Shown here one piece after another: positions 36,237 through 44,510 of a stretch of DNA of 64,000 nt. Under the pieces are notes generated by a model. That model had not been told where the DNA came from, did not search any database, and saw only the letters and a program-made list of their open reading frames with translations. A program made the position numbers and the translations under genes. Position 1 is the first letter of the stretch. Each line of letters opens with the position of its first letter. Source of the stretch: Arthrobacter sp. CAN_C5 (GTDB lineage: Bacteria > Actinomycetota > Actinomycetes > Actinomycetales > Micrococcaceae); the NCBI RefSeq assembly GCF_017875735.1, contig NZ_JAGGMZ010000001.1:2418001-2482000 (forward strand), given 5' to 3'.

Positions 36237-37085
36237 ATGCCGCACCGTTTTTCGACATTCCTTGCCACTGTTGCCCTGCTTGGCGGAAGCCTAGCCGGGG
36301 CGCCTCCTGCCGCAGCCGATACCTTGGACATCTCCCCGCCAGGAGCGAACAACTGGTCCTGCCAGCCGAGTGCCGAACACCCGTACCCCGTCATCCTCGT
36401 GCCCGGAACGTTCGAAAGCATGCTCAAAAACTGGTCCACGCTCTCCCCGGTCCTCGCCGGGCAGGGTTATTGCGTCTTCGCTCTCAACTACGGCACCACC
36501 AATAACATCGATGCCACCGGCCCGGTGGCTGATTCTGCCGCGGAGCTTGGTTCGTTCGTCGACGCCGTGCTGGGTGCCACCGGAGCAGAGAAGGTAGATC
36601 TGGTCGGCCACAGCCAGGGCGGCATGATGCCGCGCTACTACATCGGGTTCCTCGGCGGCGCCAAGAAGGTCAACCACCTCGTCGGAATCGCTCCCTCAAA
36701 CCATGGCACCGAGGGACTACTCGTGCCCGCCGGTGACGACCCGTTGCTCGCTGCGTTTGACTCCAACTTCCTCTGCCAGGCATGTTCCGATCAGCAGGCT
36801 GGTTCACCTTTCCTGACCGAGCTGAACTCGATCGGTGACACGGTGAATGGTCCGTCCTACACGGTAATCAGCACGAAGTACGACGAGGTTGTTACGCCCT
36901 ACACCAGCCAGTTCCTCGACGGGCGAGCCAGGCAGGTCACCAACATCACCATTCAGGACAAATGCGCGCTGAACCTGATCGAGCATGATCAGGCTCCCAA
37001 CGATCCAGTGGTGCACCGGCTGGTGTCCCATGCTCTTGCTCAGGATGGCCCGGCGGATCCGACGTTCCAGCCACGCTGTCTGTAG
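36237..37085 (+). CDS. Secreted alpha/beta-hydrolase lipase/esterase
   Basis: A 282-aa protein with a Sec signal peptide (RFSTFLATVALLGGSLAGAPPAAA, cleavage after AAA near residue 28). The nucleophile elbow GHSQGG places Ser126; candidate Asp is in TKYDEVVTPY and His in HRLVSH or EHDQAPND. It resembles extracellular triacylglycerol lipases (lipase class 2) of Streptomyces and Arthrobacter. Four cysteines could form disulfides. ATG 36237 is favoured over a longer frame because it starts the signal peptide. The 180 bases upstream contain a 7-bp hairpin (36087-36116) only. Confidence 0.88.
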   Translation: MPHRFSTFLATVALLGGSLAGAPPAAADTLDISPPGANNWSCQPSAEHPYPVILVPGTFESMLKNWSTLSPVLAGQGYCVFALNYGTTNNIDATGPVADSAAELGSFVDAVLGATGAEKVDLVGHSQGGMMPRYYIGFLGGAKKVNHLVGIAPSNHGTEGLLVPAGDDPLLAAFDSNFLCQACSDQQAGSPFLTELNSIGDTVNGPSYTVISTKYDEVVTPYTSQFLDGRARQVTNITIQDKCALNLIEHDQAPNDPVVHRLVSHALAQDGPADPTFQPRCL

Positions 37086-37101
37086 GCGTTCCCGACCAAC
37101 G

Positions 37102-37280
37102 GCGCCATACCTGGTCCAGTTGGCCGACAAGCATGGGTGGACCGTCACGGCTGACGAGGGGCTGCGCAATGTCACTTCCAGGGCCCCAACCGCCGCGCCA
37201 AAGATCCGGAGGAATACCGGCTGGCCAGCTGGATGAATGTCCAGCGGGTGAACAGCAAGGCCGGCACACTGCGCGAATGA
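37102..37280 (+). pseudogene. Frameshifted remnant of a helicase-associated (HA) domain gene
   Basis: One frame reads YLVQLADKHGWTVTADEGLRN; a second, one step shifted, continues FQGPNRRAKDPEEYRLASWMNVQRV and ends KAGTLRE before TGA. The spacing of W, L-x-x-W-x-x-x-Q-R and L-R resembles the helicase-associated domain repeated in actinobacterial proteins. No intact gene exists here; the piece abuts the DUF3140 remnant. Confidence 0.4.
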
Positions 37281-37282
37281 TC

Positions 37283-37540
37283 ACGTCCGAGGACGACTTC
37301 AGCGTAAGGTGCCGGTGAACGTAGCCCACCACCGTGCGCATATGTTCAATGTCGGAGTCGGTCAGGCCGGCCTTCTTCGTGGACAGAATCTTGATGATTC
37401 GACGGCCGGATGCGTGGCCAACCGATTCTCCGTCGTCGTCTTTCTGGCCGACCTCCTATGACTCATCCGTGTCCAGCCACTCGTTTAGCTCAGAAGCGGT
37501 CATATTGACCGATTCCTTCCAGTCATCCCACAGCTGCGGA
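37283..37540 (-). pseudogene. DUF3140 pseudogene with in-frame stop
   Basis: On the minus strand the frame directly after the GH13 stop reads QLWDDWKESVNMTASELNEWL, then DTDES and TAG (37456-37458), then EVGQKDDDGESVGHASGRR, KILSTKKAGLTDSD and EHMRTVVGYVHRHL. This is the DUF3140 pattern with one nonsense codon, where family members usually have a Lys (one-base change from AAG). The start codon is missing and the C-terminal tail (normally ending GHDP) is lost at the junction near 37285. The whole 37086-37542 stretch holds only this and the HA remnant. Confidence 0.65.
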
Positions 37541-37542
37541 TT

Positions 37543-39216
37543 TCACCAGAGCCGGCCCACCTCAGGAACCTGGACTCGCAGCCAGCGGTACCCGTACGCA
37601 GGCAATTCAACCTGCATCTCATCCCCCGCTTGGATGTCGGCCATGGTGTCCTGCAGCAGGTCGGTCAGGATTCCGCCACCGTCGGGTACGTCGCCGTCTT
37701 TGAGCTTCACTGATACCTCAGTGGGTTCGGCCCCAAAGTTATGGAAGAGGAAAAGGGAGTTTTCCTCCCAATCACAGCGATGGGCAAGAACAGCGGGATT
37801 AGGTGTGTCGATCAGGGAGAAAGAACCCCACCCGAGCTCGGGACACTCCCGATAGCGGCGGATCAGACTACCCATGAAACCCAGTAACGACGTCGGGTCC
37901 CGCCGCGCATCCACCACATTCACACTGTCTTGGGCGAACTTGCCCTCCACCAGCGGCCGAACAAGCTTGCCCGGCGGAGCTGAGGAGAAGCCCGCACTCT
38001 CTTCATGCGTCCATTGCATTGGCGTGCGTACCGCCAGCCTGCCCTCGGCGGCCAGGTTCTCCCCCATCCCGATTTCCTCACCGTAGAACAGCACGGGGGT
38101 GCCGGGCAGGGAGAACAGGAGCGAGTAGACCATGCGGATGCGCTGCGGGTCGCCGTCGAGCATCGGGGGCAGCCGTCGCTTGAGTCCGCGGTCGTAGACC
38201 TGCATGTTCTTCTCCGGACCGAACGCTTCGAAGACCTCCTGGCGCTCTGAATCCAATAGCTTGTCCAGGGTCAGTTCGTCATGGTTGCGTACGAACGTGG
38301 CCCACTGGCTGTCGGGATCGATGCCGGGCCGGTCAGTCAAGGTATGGGCCAGCGGCCGCGCATCGCCGCGGGCCAGCGAGAGATACATCTGCTGCATTGT
38401 GACGAAATCGAACTGCATGGTGAGCTCGTCCGCGGCATCCCCGAAAAACTCGATCTGCTGTTCGAAGGGCAGGTTCACCTCGCCCAGAAGCACTGCGTCA
38501 CCGGACCGCCGCAAGAGGAACCGGCGCAGGTCCCGGAGGTAGTCGTGCGGGTCGCCTGTGTGACCATCGATACCCTCGGTTTCCAGAAAGAAGGGAACGG
38601 CGTCGACGCGGAAACCGGACAACCCCAGTTCCATCCAGAAGCCCATCGCCTTGGCGATTTCATCGCGGACGGCCGGGTTGGCCACGTTCAAGTCCGGCTG
38701 GTGGGAGTAAAAGCGGTGCAGATACCATTCGCCGGTTTTCCGGTCCTTGGTCCAGATTGAGTTCTCCTGGTCGGGGAACACCACTTCACTCGACGTGTCG
38801 GGAGGCGGGTCCGATCGCCATACGTAGAAGTCGCGGTACGGATTGTCTTTGGAAGAGCGCGCCTGCTTGAACCAGGGGTGCTCGTCTGAGGTGTGATTCA
38901 CCACCAGATCGGCGATAACCCGCATCCCGCGGTCCTTGGCAGTGCGGATGAACTCGACCACGTCGCCCAGCGTGCCCAGCCGCTCGTCAACCCCGTAGAA
39001 ATCGACGACGTCGTATCCGTCATCACGCTGTGGCGACGGGTAGAACGGCATCAGCCAGACACAGGTGACACCGAGCTCCGCAAGATAGTCCAAGCGCTGG
39101 GCAGCGCCGGCGAAGTCGCCGATGCCGTCACCGTTGGAATCGCAGAACGTTTCGATGTCGAGGCAGTAGATGACAGCATTTTTCCACCAGAGGTCAGAGG
39201 TGTCCGTGATCCGCAT
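37543..39216 (-). CDS. GH13 alpha-amylase family enzyme (trehalose-synthase-like)
   Basis: A 557-aa (beta/alpha)8 glycosidase. Conserved regions: DLVVNHTSDEHPWF; GFRVDAVPFF with the nucleophile Asp; LLGEVNLPFEQQ with the acid/base Glu; FVRNHDELTLD with the third Asp; and GTPVLFYGEEIGMGENL. The order and the FYVWRSDPP motif recall trehalose synthase/maltose glucosyltransferases, but it lacks the extra C-terminal part of TreS, so the substrate is open. The start overlaps the stop of the LLM gene (TGATG), indicating coupling. Confidence 0.88.
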   Translation of the reverse strand: MRITDTSDLWWKNAVIYCLDIETFCDSNGDGIGDFAGAAQRLDYLAELGVTCVWLMPFYPSPQRDDGYDVVDFYGVDERLGTLGDVVEFIRTAKDRGMRVIADLVVNHTSDEHPWFKQARSSKDNPYRDFYVWRSDPPPDTSSEVVFPDQENSIWTKDRKTGEWYLHRFYSHQPDLNVANPAVRDEIAKAMGFWMELGLSGFRVDAVPFFLETEGIDGHTGDPHDYLRDLRRFLLRRSGDAVLLGEVNLPFEQQIEFFGDAADELTMQFDFVTMQQMYLSLARGDARPLAHTLTDRPGIDPDSQWATFVRNHDELTLDKLLDSERQEVFEAFGPEKNMQVYDRGLKRRLPPMLDGDPQRIRMVYSLLFSLPGTPVLFYGEEIGMGENLAAEGRLAVRTPMQWTHEESAGFSSAPPGKLVRPLVEGKFAQDSVNVVDARRDPTSLLGFMGSLIRRYRECPELGWGSFSLIDTPNPAVLAHRCDWEENSLFLFHNFGAEPTEVSVKLKDGDVPDGGGILTDLLQDTMADIQAGDEMQVELPAYGYRWLRVQVPEVGRLW

Positions 39217-40172
39217 CAGCGCACCTCGGGCAACACGTGTTCGGCGAACGTCTCGATGAATGGTTTCTGTTCGGTTCCGACGTAGTGCAGGTACAGCTCA
39301 TCGAAACCGAGGTCAGCAAATTCACGAAGCCGCTGGGCGTGCGTGGCGAGATCGGCCGAGATCTGCACGGTGCCCCGAAGCTCCTTCTCGGTAAGGTCCC
39401 GGGTAGCCTCCTCAAAGTCGGACGGACGGGCGAGATCCCAGGTGGTCGGCGGCTTCACACAGTTGGAACTCCACTGTCTATGAGCGATGTCCACAGCCTC
39501 TTCCTCACTGGGCGCCCAGGACAGGTGCACCTGCAGAATAAGCTTCCCCTGACCTCCGTTGTCCCGGTATGCGTTGATCATTTCCGTCAGTTTTTCGTGC
39601 GGCTGGTTCGTGGTGACCAGGCCGTCGGCCCAGCGTGCGCTCCGCGCGGCGGTCTCAACGCTTATCGCCGGCGCGATCAACTGCGGCTTTATTTCCGGCA
39701 CATCCCAGAGCCGGGCCTGCTCCACGGTGACGAGGCCCCGGTGCGTGACTTCCTCGCCGTCGTGCATTCGCCGGATGATGTCAACGCACTCTTCGATTCG
39801 CTGCTGGCGCTCCTCCTTGGGTGGCCAGGCGTCCCCGGTGATGTGCTCATTCAGGTTTTCTCCGCTGCCAAGGGCGGCCCAGAATCGACCCGGGAACATG
39901 CTCGCCAGCGTGCCGCTAGCCTGAGCAATGATGGCCGGGTGGTAGCGCTGCCCAGGGGCGGTAACGACGCCGAAGCGCAGCCTCGTGGTGGCAAGCGCGG
40001 CTCCGAGCCAGGACCAGGCAAACCCAGAATGTCCCTGCACCTTGGACCACGGTTCAAAGTGGTCGGAGCACATTGCGGCGTCGAAGCCGGCCTGCTCCGC
40101 CAGCTGGACATCCGCGAGGAGCTGTCCTGGCGCGATCTGTTCGTGGGAGGCATGAAAGCCGATGAGGGGCAT
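39216..40172 (-). CDS. LLM-class oxidoreductase of the F420 G6PD-like family (TIGR03557 type)
   Basis: A 318-aa luciferase-like TIM barrel. Typical segments are IGFHASHEQIAP, AMCSDHFEPWSKVQGHSGFAWSWLGAAL, RYHPAIIAQASGTLASMFPGRFWAALGSGENLNEH and ADGLVTTNQPHEKL. This subfamily is annotated as F420-dependent; whether the host makes F420 is not shown by this window, and FMN is an alternative. It is cotranscribed with the GH13 gene downstream (one-base overlap). Confidence 0.88.
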   Translation of the reverse strand: MPLIGFHASHEQIAPGQLLADVQLAEQAGFDAAMCSDHFEPWSKVQGHSGFAWSWLGAALATTRLRFGVVTAPGQRYHPAIIAQASGTLASMFPGRFWAALGSGENLNEHITGDAWPPKEERQQRIEECVDIIRRMHDGEEVTHRGLVTVEQARLWDVPEIKPQLIAPAISVETAARSARWADGLVTTNQPHEKLTEMINAYRDNGGQGKLILQVHLSWAPSEEEAVDIAHRQWSSNCVKPPTTWDLARPSDFEEATRDLTEKELRGTVQISADLATHAQRLREFADLGFDELYLHYVGTEQKPFIETFAEHVLPEVR

Positions 40173-40320
40173 GCAGGGGCCTTTCCTTGGGTGGCGCTTG
40201 AACGCTTAAGCAGGTCCGTCCTAGTGTGACCGGCAGGCTTAGCAATACCTCTCGAGCGTATCTGTCCTGTAGGAGGCCCTCAAGGGTGCTACCAAAACTT
40301 CCGGATACCTGGAGGAACGC

Positions 40321-40456
40321 ATGCGTGATCAGTACACATTTCAGAACCCCGCGACACGTTTCCCGGAGATCTCGCCACCCAAGCAGGACGAGCCGGAACC
40401 CGGTCTGGACCGCGACCTCGAGCCGCGGAGTGACCGGGGCGAAGAGTCGTACCGTG
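40321..40456 (+). pseudogene. 5' fragment of an SDR oxidoreductase gene split by an IS21-like element
   Basis: ATG 40321 behind GGAGGAACGC opens MRDQYTFQNPATRFPEISPP and continues KQDEPEPGL to GEESYR, the conserved leader of YhdF/GspA-type SDR proteins. It is cut after TACCGTG (40450-40456), which is repeated at 46410-46416 where the gene resumes in frame with [20 protein letters not shown]. Confidence 0.88.
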
Positions 40457-40574
40457 TGAGAATGTCAACGCGAGTGGAGACCACTTCCGCAGCCTGACTT
40501 GAGCCCACTACCCTTCCCAATCCGACTTGATAGTGGACTAACCGCAGTTTCACTTGAGCCCACCCCACCGTTGA
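40457..40574. repeat. 118-bp inverted terminal repeat, istB-distal end
   Basis: Reverse complement of 46292-46409 with scattered mismatches, mostly in the outer 22 bases. It contains TGACTTGAGCCCACTACCC and CACTTGAGCCCACCCCACC. The two repeats have equal length and stop matching at the same inner point after CCGTTGA. Confidence 0.85.
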
Positions 40575-40708
40575 TCACCGGTCGTCAGGGCCAGCTAAGT
40601 GAGACACTCACACTCAGGCGCCTAAGGGACAGAGTTGTAGCTTCGCTCCCTTTTGATGCTGATCCGGTAACTGCTGCTTCCCGTATTAGTCCGGTCATAA
40701 GGAGGATC

Positions 40709-40853
40709 ATGTCTACGTTTGATTGGGAATCTGTACGGGTCTCGGTGCCGCCTGCGGGTTGGGTGGAGCTTGAGGACTCGACGTGGGATGCGCTTATTTC
40801 TGCGCGAGCAGGAGCGGGCAACGTGGTGAGGCAGGTTCGTGGGTATGGCACTC
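40709..40853 (+). pseudogene. 5' part of the passenger gene, cut by nested IS21
   Basis: ATG 40709 follows AAGGAGG, a near-perfect ribosome site. It encodes MSTFDWESVRVSVPPAGW, then VELEDSTWDALISARAGAG and NVVRQVRGYGT before the nested element. Joined with 43370-43642 it gives a 137-aa protein. I do not recognise the family. Confidence 0.7.
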
Positions 40854-40976
40854 TGAAATGGCCCCACTTAGGGGACTTTTAGCCGTTTGAAGTGGCCCCA
40901 CCCTCGACCCGCCCGTAGCGTTCTTTTTGTCGGCCAAGACGAAGAGATCGGAACGGGTTTGAAAGAGAGATCGAGA

Positions 40977-42515
40977 GTGAAGCAATTCGAGCGTATCCGC
41001 CTTGATGCGAGGGATAAAGATATGTCGGTCAGAGAGTTGGCACGGGTGCACGGCGTTCACCGCCGTACCGTCCGGGCCGCGTTGGCGGAGGCCACGCCGC
41101 CGGCACGGAAGACGCCGGAGCGGAAGGCTCCGAAGCTGGGGCCCTGGGAGGACACCATCCGGGCCTGGTTGACCGCGGACCAGAAGTCACCGCGCAAACA
41201 GCGCCACACGGCCCGCCGGATCTGGCAGCGGCTGGTCGATGAACACGGCGTCGTGGTTGCCGAGTCCACGGTCGCCCACGCTGTGGCCAGGATCCGCCGC
41301 GGGCTCGTCGACACGCAGGCTGACGTCGCGGTCCCGCAGACCCACACCCCGGGCGGGGAAGCCGAGGTCGATTTCGGCGAGTTCCAGGCCGTGATCGGCG
41401 GCGTGCAGGCGAAGCTGTTCATGTTCGTGATGCGGCTGTCCTACTCCGGACGCGCCGCGCATGTGGCCTACGCGAACCAGTCGCAGGAGTCCTTTCTGGA
41501 CGGGCATAACACCGCGTTCGAACGCTTCGGCGGGATCCCGGCCAAAATGATCCGCTACGACAACCTCAAACCCGCTGTCACCACCGTGATCCTGGGCCGT
41601 GAACGGCTGGAAAACGAACGCTTCATCGCCCTGCGCTCCCATTACGGGTTCGACTCGTTCTTCTGCCTGCCCGGCATCGACGGCGCCCACGAAAAGGGCG
41701 GCGTCGAAGGTGAAGTCGGCAGGTTCCGCCGCCGCTGGCTGACCCCGGTTCCGGAGTTCGATACCCTGGCCGGGCTGAACGCGTATATGGCTGGCTGCGA
41801 TGTCAAAGACGACCACCGCGTCATCACGGGCCGCCCCGTCACCGTCGGTGCCGCGGCAGCGGAGGAAGCCGGCATGCTTCGGCCGTTGCCGGCGGACACG
41901 TTCGAGGCCGCCTCGACGTTCTCGTTCAAGGCCGACCACAAGTCCCAGGTCTGCGTCCGCCAGTCCTACTACTCGGTCCCGGCCCGCTATGCCGGGCGCC
42001 GGGTCAGCGTCCGGCTCGGTGCCCGCACCATCGAGATGTTCGCCGAAGGCGCCCGGATCGCGTCCCACGTCCGGGCCATCCACAAGTATTCCTACGTCCT
42101 GGAACTGGACCACTACCTTGAGGTCCTCACCCGCAAACCCGGCGCCCTGGCCGGGGCAACAGCGCTGATGGCCGCCCGCGCCTCCGGGGCCTTCACCGGA
42201 GCCCACCAGAAATACTGGGACAGGGCCCGGGCCGCGCTCGGCGACAAGGCCGGCACGAAGGCCCTGATCGAGGTCCTGCTGATGGCCCGGACCCTGCCGG
42301 CCGCCGCGGTCACCGGCGCCATGGAGAACGCCGTGAGGACCGGGGACTTCGACCCCGATCATCTGGCCATCGACGCCCGTGCCAGCCAGAGCTTCCACCA
42401 CGTCCCGGCGGCGCTACCTGATGAAGTTTCCGGACGGATCAGGCACCTGCCCGACCGCTGGGAGCCCTCGCTGGCCGGCTATGACGGGCTGCTGGCCGCG
42501 GCGGGCAGCCGATGA
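40977..42515 (+). CDS. istA: IS21 family transposase IstA (nested element)
   Basis: A 512-aa transposase. It opens with an HTH (VKQFERIRLDARDKDMSVRELARVHG then HRRTVRAAL), followed by a DDE integrase core (EVDFGEFQAVIGG, KMIRYDNLKPAV, DGAHEKGGVEGEVGRFRRRW) and a C-terminal beta-rich region (YYSVPARYAGRRVSVRLGAR). GTG 40977 after GAAAGAGAGA is the best start; the frame is open further up into the IS end. Its stop overlaps istB (ATGA). It appears intact. Confidence 0.93.
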   Translation: MKQFERIRLDARDKDMSVRELARVHGVHRRTVRAALAEATPPARKTPERKAPKLGPWEDTIRAWLTADQKSPRKQRHTARRIWQRLVDEHGVVVAESTVAHAVARIRRGLVDTQADVAVPQTHTPGGEAEVDFGEFQAVIGGVQAKLFMFVMRLSYSGRAAHVAYANQSQESFLDGHNTAFERFGGIPAKMIRYDNLKPAVTTVILGRERLENERFIALRSHYGFDSFFCLPGIDGAHEKGGVEGEVGRFRRRWLTPVPEFDTLAGLNAYMAGCDVKDDHRVITGRPVTVGAAAAEEAGMLRPLPADTFEAASTFSFKADHKSQVCVRQSYYSVPARYAGRRVSVRLGARTIEMFAEGARIASHVRAIHKYSYVLELDHYLEVLTRKPGALAGATALMAARASGAFTGAHQKYWDRARAALGDKAGTKALIEVLLMARTLPAAAVTGAMENAVRTGDFDPDHLAIDARASQSFHHVPAALPDEVSGRIRHLPDRWEPSLAGYDGLLAAAGSR

Positions 42516-43315
42516 GCGCCGGGCAAGGACCGTCCATGGGCCAGCTCAGTGAGCCCGCCGCCGCGGCGGCGATCGGCGCAGCCTGCAAAACCCTGTATCT
42601 GAGAGGCACCGCGCAGGTCGCCGGGTCCATGGCAGCCGAAGCGGCCCGGCAGCGCCTCAGCCACCAGGCCTACCTCGCCGAGGTCCTGACCTATGAATGC
42701 GAGGAACGCGATAACCGCGCCCGGGCCCGGCGGATCAAGGAAGCGAAGTTCCCTCGCAGCAAACGCCTCGAAGACCTGGACCTGGCCCAGATCCCTGACC
42801 TGCCGCCGGCGACCCTGACACACCTGGCCACCGGCGCGTGGATCGATGCCGGGGAACCACTGGTACTCCTCGGCAATTCCGGGACCGGGAAAACACACCT
42901 GCTCATCGGCCTGGGCATGGCCGCCGCCGAGCAGGGACGGCGGGTCCGCTACATCACCACGGCCGCGCTGGTCAACGAACTCGTCGAGGCTGCCGACAAC
43001 AAGGAGCTATCAAAGCTGGTGGGCAAATACGCGCGCCTGGATCTCCTTTGCCTCGATGAGGTCGGCTACGTCAAGCTCGATACCCACGGCGCCGAGCTTT
43101 TGTTCCAGATCATCACGGCCAGGGAAGAACGGGCGTCCATCGCCTGCGCAAGCAACGCCCCGTTCAGCGAGTGGGGCCAGACGTTCACCGACCCGCGCCT
43201 CGCGGCGGCGGTCGTGGACCGGCTGACCTTCCGCGGCCACATCATCAACACCGGCACCGATTCCTACCGGCTGAAAACCACCCAACAGACCATCAACAAG
43301 TCCCGGCAAAACTGA
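42512..43315 (+). CDS. istB: IS21 family helper ATPase IstB (nested element)
   Basis: A 267-aa AAA+ ATPase related to DnaC. The Walker A motif LLGNSGTGKTHLLIGLG and Walker B-like LDLLCLDEVGYVKLD are present, with the sensor region IACASNAPFSEWGQTFTDPRLAAAVVDRLTFRG. IstB selects target DNA and stimulates IstA. The start overlaps the istA stop. The right IS end follows within 55 bases. Confidence 0.95.
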   Translation: MSAGQGPSMGQLSEPAAAAAIGAACKTLYLRGTAQVAGSMAAEAARQRLSHQAYLAEVLTYECEERDNRARARRIKEAKFPRSKRLEDLDLAQIPDLPPATLTHLATGAWIDAGEPLVLLGNSGTGKTHLLIGLGMAAAEQGRRVRYITTAALVNELVEAADNKELSKLVGKYARLDLLCLDEVGYVKLDTHGAELLFQIITAREERASIACASNAPFSEWGQTFTDPRLAAAVVDRLTFRGHIINTGTDSYRLKTTQQTINKSRQN

Positions 43316-43369
43316 CCGGAACACCAACAGGGTGGGGCCAAAACAAGCGGCGAAACCGGGGCCAAATCA

Positions 43370-43642
43370 ACTTGCTATTCCCAGGTTCGCGATGGTTCAC
43401 GGTTTCGTGCTGATGATCAGGAAGTTGTCGACCGCACTATCGATGAGTATCTTGGTGCCGCAGGAATCCCGCCCCGCCCTCGGGGGTACGCGTGGTTCCT
43501 GCGGTTACCTCAGGGGATTACGAACCAGCGGGCGTTTCAGCAGGATCTCAATACGTTCATCACGAATAGTGATCCGACAGCTTCCCTTCCTGGGGATCTG
43601 AGCGTACTCGTCTCATCCTTTCTGCAGCGTTCGTACTCTTAG
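43370..43642 (+). pseudogene. 3' part of the passenger gene
   Basis: After the nested IS21 the frame continues TCYSQVRDGSRFRADDQEVV, then DRTIDEYLGAAGIPP, RPRGYAWFLRLPQGITNQ, AFQQDLNTFITNSDP and ends SSFLQRSYS at TAG 43640-43642. The region shows codon-like composition across its whole length with no stop. The stop is 43 bases from the istB stop on the other strand. Confidence 0.7.
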
Positions 43643-43685
43643 GACTGGCCGGCGGGAAGGGTGAAACCCCGACCTAAACTCCTGC

Positions 43686-44510
43686 TTAGTCATGGGCGAG
43701 GTGCTGGTTCCGAGTTTGCGCGAGGCGGTAGGAGTCGGTTCCTGTCTCGATGATGGTTCCTTTGAAGGTGAGCCTGTCAACGATCGCGGCGCAGAGGCGG
43801 GGGTCGGTGGAGGTTCTGGTCCATCCGGAAAAGGACTCGTTGGTGGCGATCGCGACGGAGGCTTTCTCTTCGCGCTCGGTGAGGACCTGGAAGAGTAATT
43901 CAGCGCCGCGTTTGTCGAGTTCCATATAGCCGAGCTCATCGATGCAGAGCAGGTCAACCCGGCCGTAGCGGGCTATACTCCGGGCGAGGACCTTGTCATC
44001 TTCGGCTTCGACGAGTTCGTTCACGAGCCGGGTGGCGAGCGTGTATTTGACGCGGTACCCCTTCTCGTCGGCTGCAGTCCCTAAGCCGCTCAGCAGGTGA
44101 GACTTCCCGGTGCCGGAGTCCCCGATGAGGCAAAGGGGTTGTCCTTTGCGGATCCAGTCGCCGGTCGCGAGAGTGTTGATGGTGGCCTGGTTGATGTTGG
44201 GGTTCGCGTCGTAGTCGAAGTCTCCCAACCATTTGTCGCGGGGAAAGTTCGCTGATTTGACCTGTCGTACTGATGAGCGGCGGTCCCGGTCGTCGCACTC
44301 GGCCAGAAGCAGCTCAGCAAGGAACCCCTGATAGGAGAGCAGTTCCTTACCCGCGACCGTGAGTGCTTCGCCCAGGACGGCGCGGATGGATGGCAGGCGC
44401 ATCCGGCGGCAGGATTGATCGACAGCCGCGGTTGCTGCTTCTTCGGTCAGTCCACGCCGTCGGCGCAGGGTCGAGGAGACGGTGATCGGGTTGATGTTAG
44501 CTGGGCTCAT
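43686..44510 (-). CDS. istB: IS21 family helper ATPase IstB (outer element)
   Basis: A 274-aa IstB with Walker A LIGDSGTGKSHLLSGLG, Walker B VDLLCIDELGYMELD and the segment VAIATNESFSGWTRTSTDPRLCAAIVDRLTFKG. It is intact, although the istA partner upstream is broken. It is clearly diverged from the nested element's IstB, so the two elements are different IS types. The start overlaps the istA stop (ATGA at 44507-44510). Confidence 0.93.
   Translation of the reverse strand: MSPANINPITVSSTLRRRRGLTEEAATAAVDQSCRRMRLPSIRAVLGEALTVAGKELLSYQGFLAELLLAECDDRDRRSSVRQVKSANFPRDKWLGDFDYDANPNINQATINTLATGDWIRKGQPLCLIGDSGTGKSHLLSGLGTAADEKGYRVKYTLATRLVNELVEAEDDKVLARSIARYGRVDLLCIDELGYMELDKRGAELLFQVLTEREEKASVAIATNESFSGWTRTSTDPRLCAAIVDRLTFKGTIIETGTDSYRLAQTRNQHLAHD

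Larger units (their letters stand above)
40854..43369. mobile_element. Complete IS21-family element (nested)
   Basis: A 2516-bp element ending TGAAATGGCCCCAC on the left and GGGGCCAAATCA on the right, each end with a second internal GTGGCCCCACC / GGTGGGGCCAAAA copy, as usual for IS21. It carries intact istA and istB. The flanks are ACTC and ACTT, a 4-bp duplication with one mismatch. It splits the passenger gene of the older IS21-like element; excision restores the frame (GGC ACT TGC TAT). Confidence 0.88.

Noticed and set aside
41187-42401. 404-codon minus-strand frame across the nested IS21
   Set aside because: Antisense shadow of istA; composition repeats the istA codon pattern and shows no domain.
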